64,000 nt of DNA from Onishia taeanensis (GTDB taxonomy: Bacteria; Pseudomonadota; Gammaproteobacteria; Pseudomonadales; Halomonadaceae): the NCBI RefSeq assembly GCF_013349955.1, contig NZ_JABVXC010000002.1:337623-401622 (forward strand), given 5' to 3'. The translations under genes and the position numbers were made by a program. Of this stretch, positions 8,464 to 17,132 are shown in pieces. The stretch's first letter is position 1, and each line of letters opens with the position of its first letter. The notes under the pieces are model-generated. The model made no database searches and had not been told where the DNA came from. It saw only the letters and a list, made by a program, of their open reading frames with translations.

Positions 8464-9339
8464 ATGAAAACGTTAACTCAAGCTCTGTGCCTATTGGCCA
8501 GCGTCATACTCTCAGGGTGTGTATCGACCTCTGGCCCGATGTCAGAGCCCGCATCCTATATCAGTGAAACCAGCACCTCTTCACTGCTCAAGAACCTGCC
8601 CGCGGCGGCCAGGCCAGTCGACATCGCAGTGTATGAATTTTCTGATCTGACGGGACAATACAAACCCAATGAAGGCTTTGCGGAATACTCCCGCGCCGTG
8701 ACTCAAGGCGCCGATGCGATTCTTGTCGATGTGCTAGCCGATGCAGGCCAGGGTCAGTGGTTCAATGTTGTCGAGCGCCGAGGTCTCCCCAACCTGCTGC
8801 GCGAGCGCCAGGTCATACAAGCCACTCGTCAGCAGTTCAATGGCCAGGCGGCGGCTCCCTTGCCTCCGCTGACCTTCGCTGGCGTGATCATCGAAGGTGG
8901 CATCATTGCCTATGAAACCAATTTATCGACCGGTGGTGCCGGCGCCAGATACCTGGGCATTGGCGTCAACTCTGAATACCGCACCGACCTGGTCACCATT
9001 AACCTACGCTTGGTCAGCGTGCAGACGGGGCGCATCCTCAACAGCATTACCACCACCAAGAAGATTTACTCCGTTCTGGTCCAAGGGTCGGTATTCAAGT
9101 ACATCGCGGCCGATGAGATCCTCGAACTCGAGGCTGGCTATACCCGCAACGATCCACCGCAACTTGCCGTACGTGAAGCCATCGAACTGGCAGTCTACAC
9201 CGCCATCATCGAGGGCGCAGAACGGGACACCTGGGGGTTCGCGAATACTCAGCAGGGACGAGAGGCCATCGACACCTTCCAACAGCGTGTGGCGGGGTTG
9301 CAGCCCTCTTCCCATGGTCAGGCGTTACAGGACAGCTAA
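8464..9339 (+). CDS. csgG: curli secretion channel lipoprotein CsgG
   Basis: Outer-membrane export pore for curlin subunits. The ATG at 8464 gives a lipoprotein signal with lipobox LSGC at about residues 16-19. The CsgG core is recognisable from PVDIAVYEFSDLTGQYKPN through WFNVVERRGLPNLLRERQ to the strand-forming ARYLGIGVNSEYRTDLVTINLR and the SIT-TTKKIYS segment. It has 291 residues, close to E. coli CsgG. It is the last gene of the curli cluster, 25 bp after csgF, with a perfect terminator following. Confidence 0.95.
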   Translation: MKTLTQALCLLASVILSGCVSTSGPMSEPASYISETSTSSLLKNLPAAARPVDIAVYEFSDLTGQYKPNEGFAEYSRAVTQGADAILVDVLADAGQGQWFNVVERRGLPNLLRERQVIQATRQQFNGQAAAPLPPLTFAGVIIEGGIIAYETNLSTGGAGARYLGIGVNSEYRTDLVTINLRLVSVQTGRILNSITTTKKIYSVLVQGSVFKYIAADEILELEAGYTRNDPPQLAVREAIELAVYTAIIEGAERDTWGFANTQQGREAIDTFQQRVAGLQPSSHGQALQDS

Positions 9340-9371
9340 CACCGACCAGAAAGCTGCTGCTATCTGACTTC

Positions 9372-9402
9372 AAACAGCCCCGCACATGCGGGGCTGTTTG
9401 CT
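9372..9402 (+). terminator. terminator after csgG
   Basis: Perfect 13-bp inverted repeat (9372-9384 with 9387-9399) whose right arm ends in TTT. The symmetric A/T ends would allow it to work in both directions. Confidence 0.85.
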
Positions 9403-9484
9403 GCTTTACCAGCCGCAGCCTAGCGGATATTGCCTGTCACCTCAGGGGGTGGTCGCCGGTCGAGCAATGGGCTAGGCTACAAGA

Positions 9485-9504
9485 ATTCAAACGCTCGTTA
9501 GAAT
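9485..9504. promoter_or_regulatory. PsrA/FadR-type operator upstream of fadE
   Basis: ATTCAAACG-CT-CGTTAGAAT is an inverted repeat with one mismatch, close to the TTCAAAC/GTTTGAA pattern bound by PsrA, the long-chain acyl-responsive TetR repressor of pseudomonads and relatives. It lies 30 bp upstream of the fadE start, where a repressor would block transcription. Confidence 0.55.
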
Positions 9505-9533
9505 GCTGCCACTTATCGTAACGGAGCCTACCC

Positions 9534-11984
9534 ATGATCCACCTCTTGCTGATCGTTCTGGCCCTGGCGGGCCTCACCGCAGTAATGCGGCGTGAAGCCG
9601 GCGCCCTCGCCGCCCTTGGCGTGCTCGCCGTACTTGGCATCGCCGGCCTCGTGCTCAACGCACCTCTCCTTGGTTTGGTACTGCTCATTGCTGCCGCCGG
9701 CGTGGCGGCATGCGGCCTGCCTCCGCTGCGTCGCCGCTGGCTGTCGCCTCGGCTCTTCGCCATGTTCAAGCGAGTCGCCCCCAAGGTGTCGGCCACCGAG
9801 CGCACGGCTCTCGAGGCAGGCAGCGTCGGCTGGGACGGCGAACTGTTTTCCGGTAAGCCGGATTGGCAGGCCCTGCTGGATACAACAGACAATGGCCTGA
9901 CGGACAAGGAGCAGGCCTTCCTCGATCAGCAGTGCTCCGTGGCCGCCGGCATGTGCAACGCCTGGGACATCGCGCGGGATCGCGCCGACCTGCCGCCGGA
10001 GCTTTGGGCCTACCTCAAGCAGGAAGGCTTCTTCGGCATGATCATCCCCGAGGCCTACGGCGGTCTCGGCTTCTCGGCCAAGGCGCAGTCACTCGTGTTG
10101 CAGAAGCTTGCGGTCAACGAGACCCTGATGGTCACCGTCGGCGTGCCCAACTCACTGGGGCCGGGCGAGCTGCTGCTCAAATACGGTACCGACGCCCAGA
10201 AGGATCACTACCTGCCGCGCCTGGCCGACGGCCGCGAGATACCCTGTTTCGGTCTTACCGGCCCGCGCGCGGGCTCCGATGCCACCGCCCTGCCGGACAC
10301 CGGCGTGGTCTGCAAGCAGATGGTCGACGGAAAGGAAGTACTGGGCCTCAGGCTCAACTTCGAGAAGCGCTGGATCACGCTTGCACCCATCGCCACCGTG
10401 GTTGGCCTAGCGTTTCGCATGTTCGACCCGGATCACCTGCTCGGTGATAGCGAGGACCTGGGTATCACCTGCGCGCTGATTCCCCGCGACACCGACGGCA
10501 TGGAAATCGGCCGCCGCCATCACCCCATCGGCAGCCCCTTCATGAACGGCCCGATCAAGGGCAAGGATGTGTTCGTACCGCTGGACACCATCATCGGCGG
10601 CCCGGAAATGGCCGGCCAAGGCTGGCGTATGCTGGTCGAGTGCCTGTCGGTGGGGCGCTGCATCACCCTGCCCTCCGGCGCCACTGGCACCGCGCGCTAC
10701 GCACTAGGCTGGAGCGGTGGTTTTGCCCGCATTCGCCGCCAGTTCAACGTTCCTGTCGCTGAAATGGAAGGGGTGCAGGAGCCACTGGCCCGCATCGCCT
10801 CGATGGCCTATATCGCCCAGGCCACGGTTCGCCAGACCGCCAACATGATCGACCACGGCCACAAGCCAGCGGTCCCCTCGGCGATTCTCAAGAGCCAGCT
10901 CACAGAGTTCCAGCGCAGCCTGCTCGGCGACGCCATGGATATCCACGGCGGCAAGGCCGTCACGCTTGGACCAAGCAACTATATTGGCATCGGCTACTCG
11001 GCCAACCCGGTAGCGATCACCGTGGAAGGTGCCAACATCATGACCCGCAACCTGATGATCTTCGGGCAGGGAGCGATTCGCTGTCACCCCTATGTGCTCG
11101 AGGAACTGGCCGCCAAGGACGCCGACGACCTCAAGGCCTTCGATCAGGCCTTCTTCGCCCATACCGGTCTGATCTTGGGTAACGCCGCCCGAGCACTGAC
11201 CCAGGGGCTCGGTATCGGCCGCCCGGCGGTGCCCTTCGATAGCGTCGCCGCACCTTATGCGCAGGATGTTGCCAGGCTCTCGGCGGGCTTCGGCCTCGCC
11301 GCGGATGCGGCAATGGCGAGCCTCGGCGCCAGCCTCAAACTGCGCGAAATGCTCTCGGCAAGGCTTGGCGATGTATTGTCGAACCTCTATCTGGCGTCGA
11401 TGGTGCTCAAGTCCTGGCACGAAGGCGATAAGGTCGAAGGCGAGGATGAACTCTTGCACTACAGCTGTCGCTTCCTGCTGCAGCGCGCCGAACAGGCCTT
11501 CGTCGAGTTGTTCGACAACCTGCCCAACCGCGCTCTAGCCCGAGTGCTCAAGCCCATCGTGATGCCACTGGGGCGGCGTTGGGCTCGCCCATCCGATAAG
11601 CTGACTCGCCATATCGCCAAGAACGTCTCACAGGCGTCAGCACTGCGCACCATGCTGCTCGCCCATACCTGGGATACTCAGGAAGAAGGCCAGCAGGATA
11701 ATCCTCTGGCCCACTACAACGCCTTGCTTGTTGACCAGGAGCGCGCCGAGCCCATTTATCGCACCCTCAACAAGGCCTACGCCAAGGGCGAGCTGCCTGC
11801 TGACGCGCTACACCCCGAACAGCGCATCGAAGCGGCCCTGGCCGCCGGCCTGATCAGCGAGGACGATGCCCATTTCATGCGCCGGCATGAAGCCGAAGTA
11901 TTGGAGATGCTCAGCGTCGACGACTTCGCTTTCGACGCCTTCGCCAGCGCCAAGGAAAACGTCACCTGGCACAACGCAGCCTGA
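9534..11984 (+). CDS. fadE: acyl-CoA dehydrogenase FadE
   Basis: First oxidation step of fatty-acid beta-oxidation. It has 816 residues, the long FadE form, with a hydrophobic N-terminus of about 70 residues (two or three membrane segments, LLLIVLALAGLTAVM and LLGLVLLIAAAGVAAC). The dehydrogenase core follows (GFFGMIIPEAYGGLGFSAKA, PCFGLTGPRAGSDA) and then a C-terminal DUF1974-type extension. GGAG precedes the ATG, a PsrA-like box lies upstream and a terminator follows, so it is probably a single-gene unit. Confidence 0.94.
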   Translation: MIHLLLIVLALAGLTAVMRREAGALAALGVLAVLGIAGLVLNAPLLGLVLLIAAAGVAACGLPPLRRRWLSPRLFAMFKRVAPKVSATERTALEAGSVGWDGELFSGKPDWQALLDTTDNGLTDKEQAFLDQQCSVAAGMCNAWDIARDRADLPPELWAYLKQEGFFGMIIPEAYGGLGFSAKAQSLVLQKLAVNETLMVTVGVPNSLGPGELLLKYGTDAQKDHYLPRLADGREIPCFGLTGPRAGSDATALPDTGVVCKQMVDGKEVLGLRLNFEKRWITLAPIATVVGLAFRMFDPDHLLGDSEDLGITCALIPRDTDGMEIGRRHHPIGSPFMNGPIKGKDVFVPLDTIIGGPEMAGQGWRMLVECLSVGRCITLPSGATGTARYALGWSGGFARIRRQFNVPVAEMEGVQEPLARIASMAYIAQATVRQTANMIDHGHKPAVPSAILKSQLTEFQRSLLGDAMDIHGGKAVTLGPSNYIGIGYSANPVAITVEGANIMTRNLMIFGQGAIRCHPYVLEELAAKDADDLKAFDQAFFAHTGLILGNAARALTQGLGIGRPAVPFDSVAAPYAQDVARLSAGFGLAADAAMASLGASLKLREMLSARLGDVLSNLYLASMVLKSWHEGDKVEGEDELLHYSCRFLLQRAEQAFVELFDNLPNRALARVLKPIVMPLGRRWARPSDKLTRHIAKNVSQASALRTMLLAHTWDTQEEGQQDNPLAHYNALLVDQERAEPIYRTLNKAYAKGELPADALHPEQRIEAALAAGLISEDDAHFMRRHEAEVLEMLSVDDFAFDAFASAKENVTWHNAA

Positions 11985-12024
11985 GGCCGCTCCATTCACC
12001 GTAATCGCCTGACGATCAGAACCC

Positions 12025-12066
12025 ATCGCCCCGCCTAGGACCTCCCCTGGGCGGGGCGATTTCATT
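12025..12066 (+). terminator. terminator after fadE
   Basis: Perfect 11-bp stem ATCGCCCCGCC/GGCGGGGCGAT with a 14-nt loop, followed by TTCATTT. It lies between two convergent genes, fadE and the 12088-14034 transporter. Confidence 0.7.
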
Positions 12067-12087
12067 TCAGGCTCCGCCGTTGGTGCC

Positions 12088-14034
12088 CTACAGCGGCCAG
12101 ACCCAAAGAATCAAAGGAAGCGCGGTGAGCATCACCACCAGCGACAGCGGTAGGCCAAGCTTCCAGTAGTCGCTAAACCGATAGCCGCCGGGCCCCATCA
12201 CCAGAGTATTGGACTGATGACCGATCGGGGTCAGGAAGGCACAGGAGGCACTCACCGCCACCACCATCAGAAAGGGGTCCAGCGATGCCTCGAACCCATT
12301 GGCAAGGCTCGCGGCAATGGGCGCCATCAGCAAGGCGGCGGCGGCGTTGTTGATGACGTTGGAAAGCAGCATGCTGAGGCCGAACAACCCCGCCAGCGTG
12401 GCCACCACTGGCCAGTCGCCCCCCAGCGCCAGCATCTGATCGGCAATCAGCGCGGCACCGCCGCTGGTGTCCAGGGCTTGGCCCACCGGCAGCATCGCGC
12501 CCAGCAACACGATGACCGGCCCATCGATGGCCTGATACGCCTCGCGCAATGGCAGCACCCCAGCGAGTAAAGAAGCCAGCGCCGCCGTCGACAGCGCCAC
12601 CGCCGCGGGCAACCAATCGAGCAGCATGGCCACGATAGCCAGTGCGAAAATAGCCAGCGACAACGCCAGCGAACGCGGCTGGCCGAGGGTCAGGTTGCGA
12701 CTGGCCAGGGGCAGACAGCCAAGGATGGCCAGGCTCTCGCCAAGCCCGCCCTCGTCGCCCTGCAACAGCAACACGTCGCCAGCGCGAAAGCGGATATCGC
12801 GCAGGCGCTGCTTGAGGCGCGCACCGTCCCTGGCCACCGCCACCAGATGCAAGCCGTGCTGATTCAGCAGGCGCAGCTGCACCACAGTGCGATGGATCAT
12901 CATCGAGTCGTTGCGCACCACCGCCTCGACCAGCTGCAGCCCCTCGGAGTCCAGTCGGCGTGGCTGTTTTTTTGCTTTATCGGCCTCGGCTCTGTCGTCT
13001 TCCCTGGCAGCAGATTTTGCCAATACCGCGCTATCCGATGCCTCTTTGTTTGAGGTCGCTTTGTTGGATGCCTCTTGATTCAGGACCTCTTCTTTCAGGG
13101 CTTCGCTGTCCTCATCGCTCGTCTCACTGTCTTCGTCATCGCCATTAGCCTCGGTACCGAGCCGCAGGCCGGCCTTGTCCTCGAGCAGCTTCATTTCATC
13201 GGGGCCGGCCTCGATCAACAGGATGTCACCGACCTCGAGTTTGCCCATGAAGGCATGACCGGCACGGCGGGTTTCGTCGCGGACCACCGCCAACACCGGT
13301 ACCGGTTCTTCGAGCGCAGCCTGCAGCTCACGCAGGCTCCACCCCAGAGCCTTGCTGTCCTCATCGACTCGCATCTCGATCAGATAGTGGGCGGTATCGA
13401 AGAGCTCGTCCGCTGAGGCCTGGCCCTCTCGGCGCGGAGTCAGTCGCCAGCCCAGCAACACGATAAATAAAAGTCCCGCCAGCGCCACCCCCACCCCGAC
13501 CGGGGAAAACGCGAACATGCCGAAGGCCTCGCCGGTCTGGGTCGCACGGTAACTGGAGATGATGATGTTGGGTGGAGTGCCGATCAGGGTGGTGAGGCCA
13601 CCGAGCAGCGAACCAAAGGCCAGCGGCATCAGTAGCAACGACGGAGAGCGAGCATGCTCACGGGCCATGCGCATCGCCACCGGCAGCATAAGCGCCAGGG
13701 CGCCGACATTATTCATCACCGCCGAGAGCACCAGCACCGTGCCCGTCAGCACCAGCACCTGCCATACCAGCTTCTCGCCGACTTTAAGCGTCTGCTCGGC
13801 AATCACATCGACAACCCCGGATCGCTCGAAGCCACGGCTCAGCACCAACACCGCCGCCACCGTGATCACCGCCGGGTGGCCGAACCCCAGGAAGGCCTCA
13901 TTGGCCGGCACCAGCCCTGTCAGCGTCGTTGCCAACAAAGCCGCCAATGCCACCAGGTCATAGCGAAAACGCCCCCAGGCGAAAGCCGCCAGTGTCAGGC
14001 CAAGAATCAGAAATATCTGGGTACTATCGGCCAT
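12088..14034 (-). CDS. SLC13-family anion permease with two RCK_C domains
   Basis: A 648-residue inner-membrane transporter of the ArsB/NhaD-like SLC13 group. About five membrane helices at each end (PPNIIIS and TPIGHQSNTLVMGPGG are the two hairpin motifs) flank a cytosolic insert with two TrkA-C/RCK_C units (about residues 205-285 and 355-435). Substrate is unknown: dicarboxylate, sulfate or another anion. The ATG at 14034 has GGGAGG 8 nt upstream; a GTG three codons earlier is too close. The linker between the RCK units (about residues 290-350) is charged and repetitive, encoded partly by a 15-bp tandem array. Confidence 0.8.
   Translation of the reverse strand: MADSTQIFLILGLTLAAFAWGRFRYDLVALAALLATTLTGLVPANEAFLGFGHPAVITVAAVLVLSRGFERSGVVDVIAEQTLKVGEKLVWQVLVLTGTVLVLSAVMNNVGALALMLPVAMRMAREHARSPSLLLMPLAFGSLLGGLTTLIGTPPNIIISSYRATQTGEAFGMFAFSPVGVGVALAGLLFIVLLGWRLTPRREGQASADELFDTAHYLIEMRVDEDSKALGWSLRELQAALEEPVPVLAVVRDETRRAGHAFMGKLEVGDILLIEAGPDEMKLLEDKAGLRLGTEANGDDEDSETSDEDSEALKEEVLNQEASNKATSNKEASDSAVLAKSAAREDDRAEADKAKKQPRRLDSEGLQLVEAVVRNDSMMIHRTVVQLRLLNQHGLHLVAVARDGARLKQRLRDIRFRAGDVLLLQGDEGGLGESLAILGCLPLASRNLTLGQPRSLALSLAIFALAIVAMLLDWLPAAVALSTAALASLLAGVLPLREAYQAIDGPVIVLLGAMLPVGQALDTSGGAALIADQMLALGGDWPVVATLAGLFGLSMLLSNVINNAAAALLMAPIAASLANGFEASLDPFLMVVAVSASCAFLTPIGHQSNTLVMGPGGYRFSDYWKLGLPLSLVVMLTALPLILWVWPL
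13037..13111. repeat. five imperfect 15-bp units inside the transporter linker
   Basis: Units begin at 13037, 13052, 13067, 13082 and 13097 and share a gcctct/gctt core (for example GATGCCTCTTTGTTT and GATGCCTCTTGATTC). They encode pentapeptide-like repeats (NQEAS, NKATS, NKEAS) in the loop between the two RCK_C domains. Confidence 0.7.
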
Positions 14035-14118
14035 GCGTCTCACCTCCCTGTGGCAGCATCTCGAGCGGAGCTACTTGGTTAAGAACACCAGCAGGCGACT
14101 GAAAACGCTAGCTAAAAC

Positions 14119-14152
14119 GACGACGCCCGCCATAGAAATGGCGGGCGTCGTC
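14119..14152 (-). terminator. terminator after the quinone oxidoreductase
   Basis: Perfect 15-bp stem (14119-14133 with 14138-14152) and a 4-nt AGAA loop, followed on the minus strand by GTTTTAG. Confidence 0.85.
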
Positions 14153-14183
14153 ATATCGGCTGTTTTATCCCCTTTTCAGCGGG

Positions 14184-15161
14184 TCAGGGCACCAGGATGG
14201 TCGAGCCGGTGGTCTGACGGGCGGCTAGGGCCTGCTGGGCCTTAGCCGCATCGGCCAGCGCAAAGCGTTGGCCGATGTCGATGGTGATCTTGCCGCTCTC
14301 GAGCATCGCGAAGAGCTCCTCGCTCATGGCCTCCAGCCGCTCGCGGGTATCGGCATAGCCGTTGAGGCTCGGCCGGGTCACGAACAGCGAGCCCTTCTGA
14401 TTGAGGATGCCGATATTGACGCCCTCCACCGGCCCGGAGGCGTTGCCGAAGCTGACCATCAGGCCGCGCTTCTTGAGGCAATCCAGTGACATCTCCCAGG
14501 TGTCCTTGCCAACCGAGTCGTAGACCACATCGACCATCGCGCCATCGGTGAGTTCGCGTACACGCTCGACGACGTTCTCCTTGGTGTAGTCGATGGTCGC
14601 CCAGGCGCCGTTCTGCTCGGCAAGCGCTGCCTTCTCGGGTGAGCTGACGGTACCGATCAGCTTGACGCCCAGGGACTTGGCCCACTGACAGGCGATCGAA
14701 CCGACGCCGCCGGCGGCGGCGTGGAAGAGGATCGTCTCGCCACCCTGAAGCGGATAGGTCTGGCGCAGCAGGTATTGGACCGTGAGGCCCTTGAGCATCG
14801 AGGCGGCGGCGGTCTCGACATCCACGCCCTCCGGCAGGCGGACGACCTTCTCGGCGGGCAGCGTATGCAGTTCGCCGTAGGCTCCCAGCGGGCCCTGGGC
14901 ATAGGCGACCCGATCGCCGACCGTGAGCTGCCCCACGCCCTCGCCCACCGCCTCGACCACGCCGGCGCCCTCGGTACCCAGGCCCGAGGGCAGCGCCGGC
15001 ACCGGATAGAGGCCGGTGCGCACATAGATGTCGATGAAGTTGAGCCCTACCGCCTGGTTGCGGACCCGCACCTCTCCTGGCGCTGGCTCCGCGGGGGTAA
15101 AGTCGATGAATTCGAGAACTTCTGGGCCGCCAGTGCTGGCGAACTGGATACGCTTGACCAT
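14184..15161 (-). CDS. NAD(P)H:quinone oxidoreductase, zinc-free MDR family (QorA type)
   Basis: A cytosolic 325-residue medium-chain reductase reducing quinones or enones with NADPH. It shows the N-terminal GroES-like part (VRNQAVGLNFIDIYVRTGLYP) and the Rossmann motif HAAAGGVGSIACQWAK. The zinc-binding cysteines and histidine of alcohol dehydrogenases are missing, as in QOR. The ATG at 15161 is chosen because AAGGAAGG lies upstream and the protein starts MVKRIQFASTGGPEV. It is a single-gene unit with its own terminator. Confidence 0.9.
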   Translation of the reverse strand: MVKRIQFASTGGPEVLEFIDFTPAEPAPGEVRVRNQAVGLNFIDIYVRTGLYPVPALPSGLGTEGAGVVEAVGEGVGQLTVGDRVAYAQGPLGAYGELHTLPAEKVVRLPEGVDVETAAASMLKGLTVQYLLRQTYPLQGGETILFHAAAGGVGSIACQWAKSLGVKLIGTVSSPEKAALAEQNGAWATIDYTKENVVERVRELTDGAMVDVVYDSVGKDTWEMSLDCLKKRGLMVSFGNASGPVEGVNIGILNQKGSLFVTRPSLNGYADTRERLEAMSEELFAMLESGKITIDIGQRFALADAAKAQQALAARQTTGSTILVP

Positions 15162-15295
15162 GAAATACCTTCCTTGCGTTGGAACATGCGTGAACACAGA
15201 CAGAAACTGCTTCTATCCAAGCGTCCGCAACGCAAGGGGTCAAGCCCGCCATTGGCAGCAGCCGCCGGGGCAACAACGGTTGGTGTCTTGCTGGT

Positions 15296-15334
15296 CATGA
15301 CGAGAAGGCATGACGAGAAGACATGACGAGAGTC
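15296..15334. repeat. three 13-bp tandem units (CATGACGAGAAGG type)
   Basis: Units at 15296, 15309 and 15322 differ only at the ends. They lie in a 219-bp intergenic stretch between the oxidoreductase start and the 3' end of the next minus-strand gene. Nothing else is recognisable there. Confidence 0.8.
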
Positions 15335-15380
15335 CTTACAGAGGAGACGTATCGCCGGGACGACCGACAGCATAGTCGGC

Positions 15381-15953
15381 TTACAGTGTGATCGGAAAGG
15401 ATTCCAGCCCGCGCACAAAACGTGACTTGTAGCCCTCGAAGGCCTCCTTGTCCTGCTTGAAAGAGGCCACCACCGAGCCCTCATCGAAGGCGAGGGTGCG
15501 CGTCACGTCATCAAGCCCTTCGGCCGGATGCTGGGCACCGAGCCCGATGCGCCGCCCCTGCTCGCCGTCAAACCAGCGCTTGATACCGGCGTCGCGGAAC
15601 ATGGTTTCCTGCTTGGAATCTGTGGCCACCACCTTCAGCGGCGCCCTGAGGGCAAGTTCCTGCACCAGACGCTGGACGGGGTTCGCCACGCTGCTTTCCT
15701 CTAGGCCGGTGAGCAACGACACTTCCATGCCCTGGCCCGCCTCATCCAGCACCAGCAGCGCCAAGGCAACCGGGCGCGACTGATTGTCGACCAGCGCAAA
15801 CACACGCGCGGCCTCCTGCTTGACCAGCACGCCCAAGGTGCCAGCAAAGGTCACCAGTGGCGCCAGACCCGCCTGGTGACCGTAGACTTCGGCACACAGC
15901 CGGGCGAGGCAGGACTCGCGCTGCTGAACGTTATTGACGTGCACGACTCTCAT
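15381..15953 (-). CDS. hypothetical protein, possible GNAT-fold
   Basis: A 190-residue soluble protein that I do not recognise. The ATG at 15953 (MRVVHVNNVQQRESC) is preferred to upstream in-frame codons, which would add a cysteine-rich, unconserved-looking head. The middle (ARVFALVDNQSRPVALALLVLDEAG, then a helix and VVATDSKQETMFRDAGIKRWF) resembles the strand-strand-helix run of an acetyltransferase, but the acetyl-CoA loop is not clear. It stands alone between convergent and divergent neighbours. Confidence 0.6.
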   Translation of the reverse strand: MRVVHVNNVQQRESCLARLCAEVYGHQAGLAPLVTFAGTLGVLVKQEAARVFALVDNQSRPVALALLVLDEAGQGMEVSLLTGLEESSVANPVQRLVQELALRAPLKVVATDSKQETMFRDAGIKRWFDGEQGRRIGLGAQHPAEGLDDVTRTLAFDEGSVVASFKQDKEAFEGYKSRFVRGLESFPITL

Positions 15954-16148
15954 CGACTTACCCCTATCGCAGCACCCGCCAGCGCGGGCCTTGATGTAAA
16001 AAAGCCGCAGCCTAGCACAGTCAGGCGTCGCTGGCCCCGTTACACACTTTCGCACCTGGATGCAGGGCCAAGCGCATCATCGGCACTGCGACGCCCGGCA
16101 CATATCGTTTAGTCTGAAAACCGTCCCCTCCCGCTCAGGAGCCACCAC

Positions 16149-16988
16149 ATGTCGGCCTCTTCCATCGATGCGTCAGAGACGTCACCGCTTTCTTCTTCGG
16201 TCTCTTCGCCAGGTGCCTCGTCGCTGTCGCCATCAGCCACGGAAGCGCTGCCGCGGCTGATGGCCCATCGCGGCCTTTCGGCGAGCGCACCGGAGAACAC
16301 GCTTGCCGCAGTGCGGGCCGCCCATGAGGCCGGCTTCACCTGGGTGGAACTGGACGTCCAGCTGCTCGCCGACGGCGCGCCGGTCATCTGGCATGATGCC
16401 ACCGTCAAGCGTTGCTCGAATGGCCACGGCCGGCTGGCAAAACTCAGCCTTGCCGAGGCACGGCGGCTGGACGTGGGCACCTGGTTCGACGCCTCCTTCG
16501 CCGGAGAGCGCATGGCGACCCTCGATGAGATGCTCGCACTGATCGACACGCTGGGCATGGGGCTCAATCTGGAACTCAAGCTCGCTCGTGGCCGCGACCC
16601 GGCGGCGCTGGCCGAGGCGACAGTGCCCAGGGCGATGGCAATGCTGCCCGCCACGCGGCTGATCGTCTCATCATTTTCTAGGTCGGCCCTCAAGGCCGCC
16701 CGGGGCCTCGAGCCAGACCCCACGCGGCTCAGGCTTGGCCGGCTCTACGACAAGATAGCCAAGGGCTGGGAAACGGAGGCGCGCAGCCTCGAGGCATTCA
16801 GCGTGCACGGCGACTGGACTCGACTGACCGAAGCTCGCGCCCGGGCGATCAAGGCCGCCGGCTATCGGTTGATCTGCTACACCGCCAACGACCCAGAGGC
16901 CTTCGCACCGCTGTGGCAATGGGGGGTCGATGCGGCCATCAGCGACGACCCGCGACGCTTTTGCGGCCGGCTGCCCGATGCCGTCTAG
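16149..16988 (+). CDS. ugpQ: cytosolic glycerophosphodiester phosphodiesterase (UgpQ type)
   Basis: Hydrolyses glycerophosphodiesters to glycerol-3-phosphate and an alcohol. GDPD motifs are in order: AHRG, APENTLAA, WVELDVQ and IWHD, then a LNLELK strand and a C-terminal barrel with GYRLICYTANDP. No signal peptide is present; an extra Ser/Ala-rich head of about 35 residues precedes the catalytic domain. AGGAG is 8 nt before the ATG. It has 279 residues, slightly longer than E. coli UgpQ because of that head. Confidence 0.88.
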   Translation: MSASSIDASETSPLSSSVSSPGASSLSPSATEALPRLMAHRGLSASAPENTLAAVRAAHEAGFTWVELDVQLLADGAPVIWHDATVKRCSNGHGRLAKLSLAEARRLDVGTWFDASFAGERMATLDEMLALIDTLGMGLNLELKLARGRDPAALAEATVPRAMAMLPATRLIVSSFSRSALKAARGLEPDPTRLRLGRLYDKIAKGWETEARSLEAFSVHGDWTRLTEARARAIKAAGYRLICYTANDPEAFAPLWQWGVDAAISDDPRRFCGRLPDAV

Positions 16989-17132
16989 CAAACCCATCTA
17001 GGTGAAATCTGGCTAGATAGGGCGCAATTCCTGGCAAGAATTGATCTGGATCAAGCCGGCGCGACACTATGATCAAGAACGCCAGCCGGGTGCCGATAGA
17101 GATTCATGACTTCCCACGGATCGGAGATTTGC

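Noticed and set aside
14242-15276. 344-codon minus-strand frame overlapping the quinone oxidoreductase
   Set aside because: Same strand, different frame; translation is Arg/Gly-rich and patternless, while the QOR frame is conserved.
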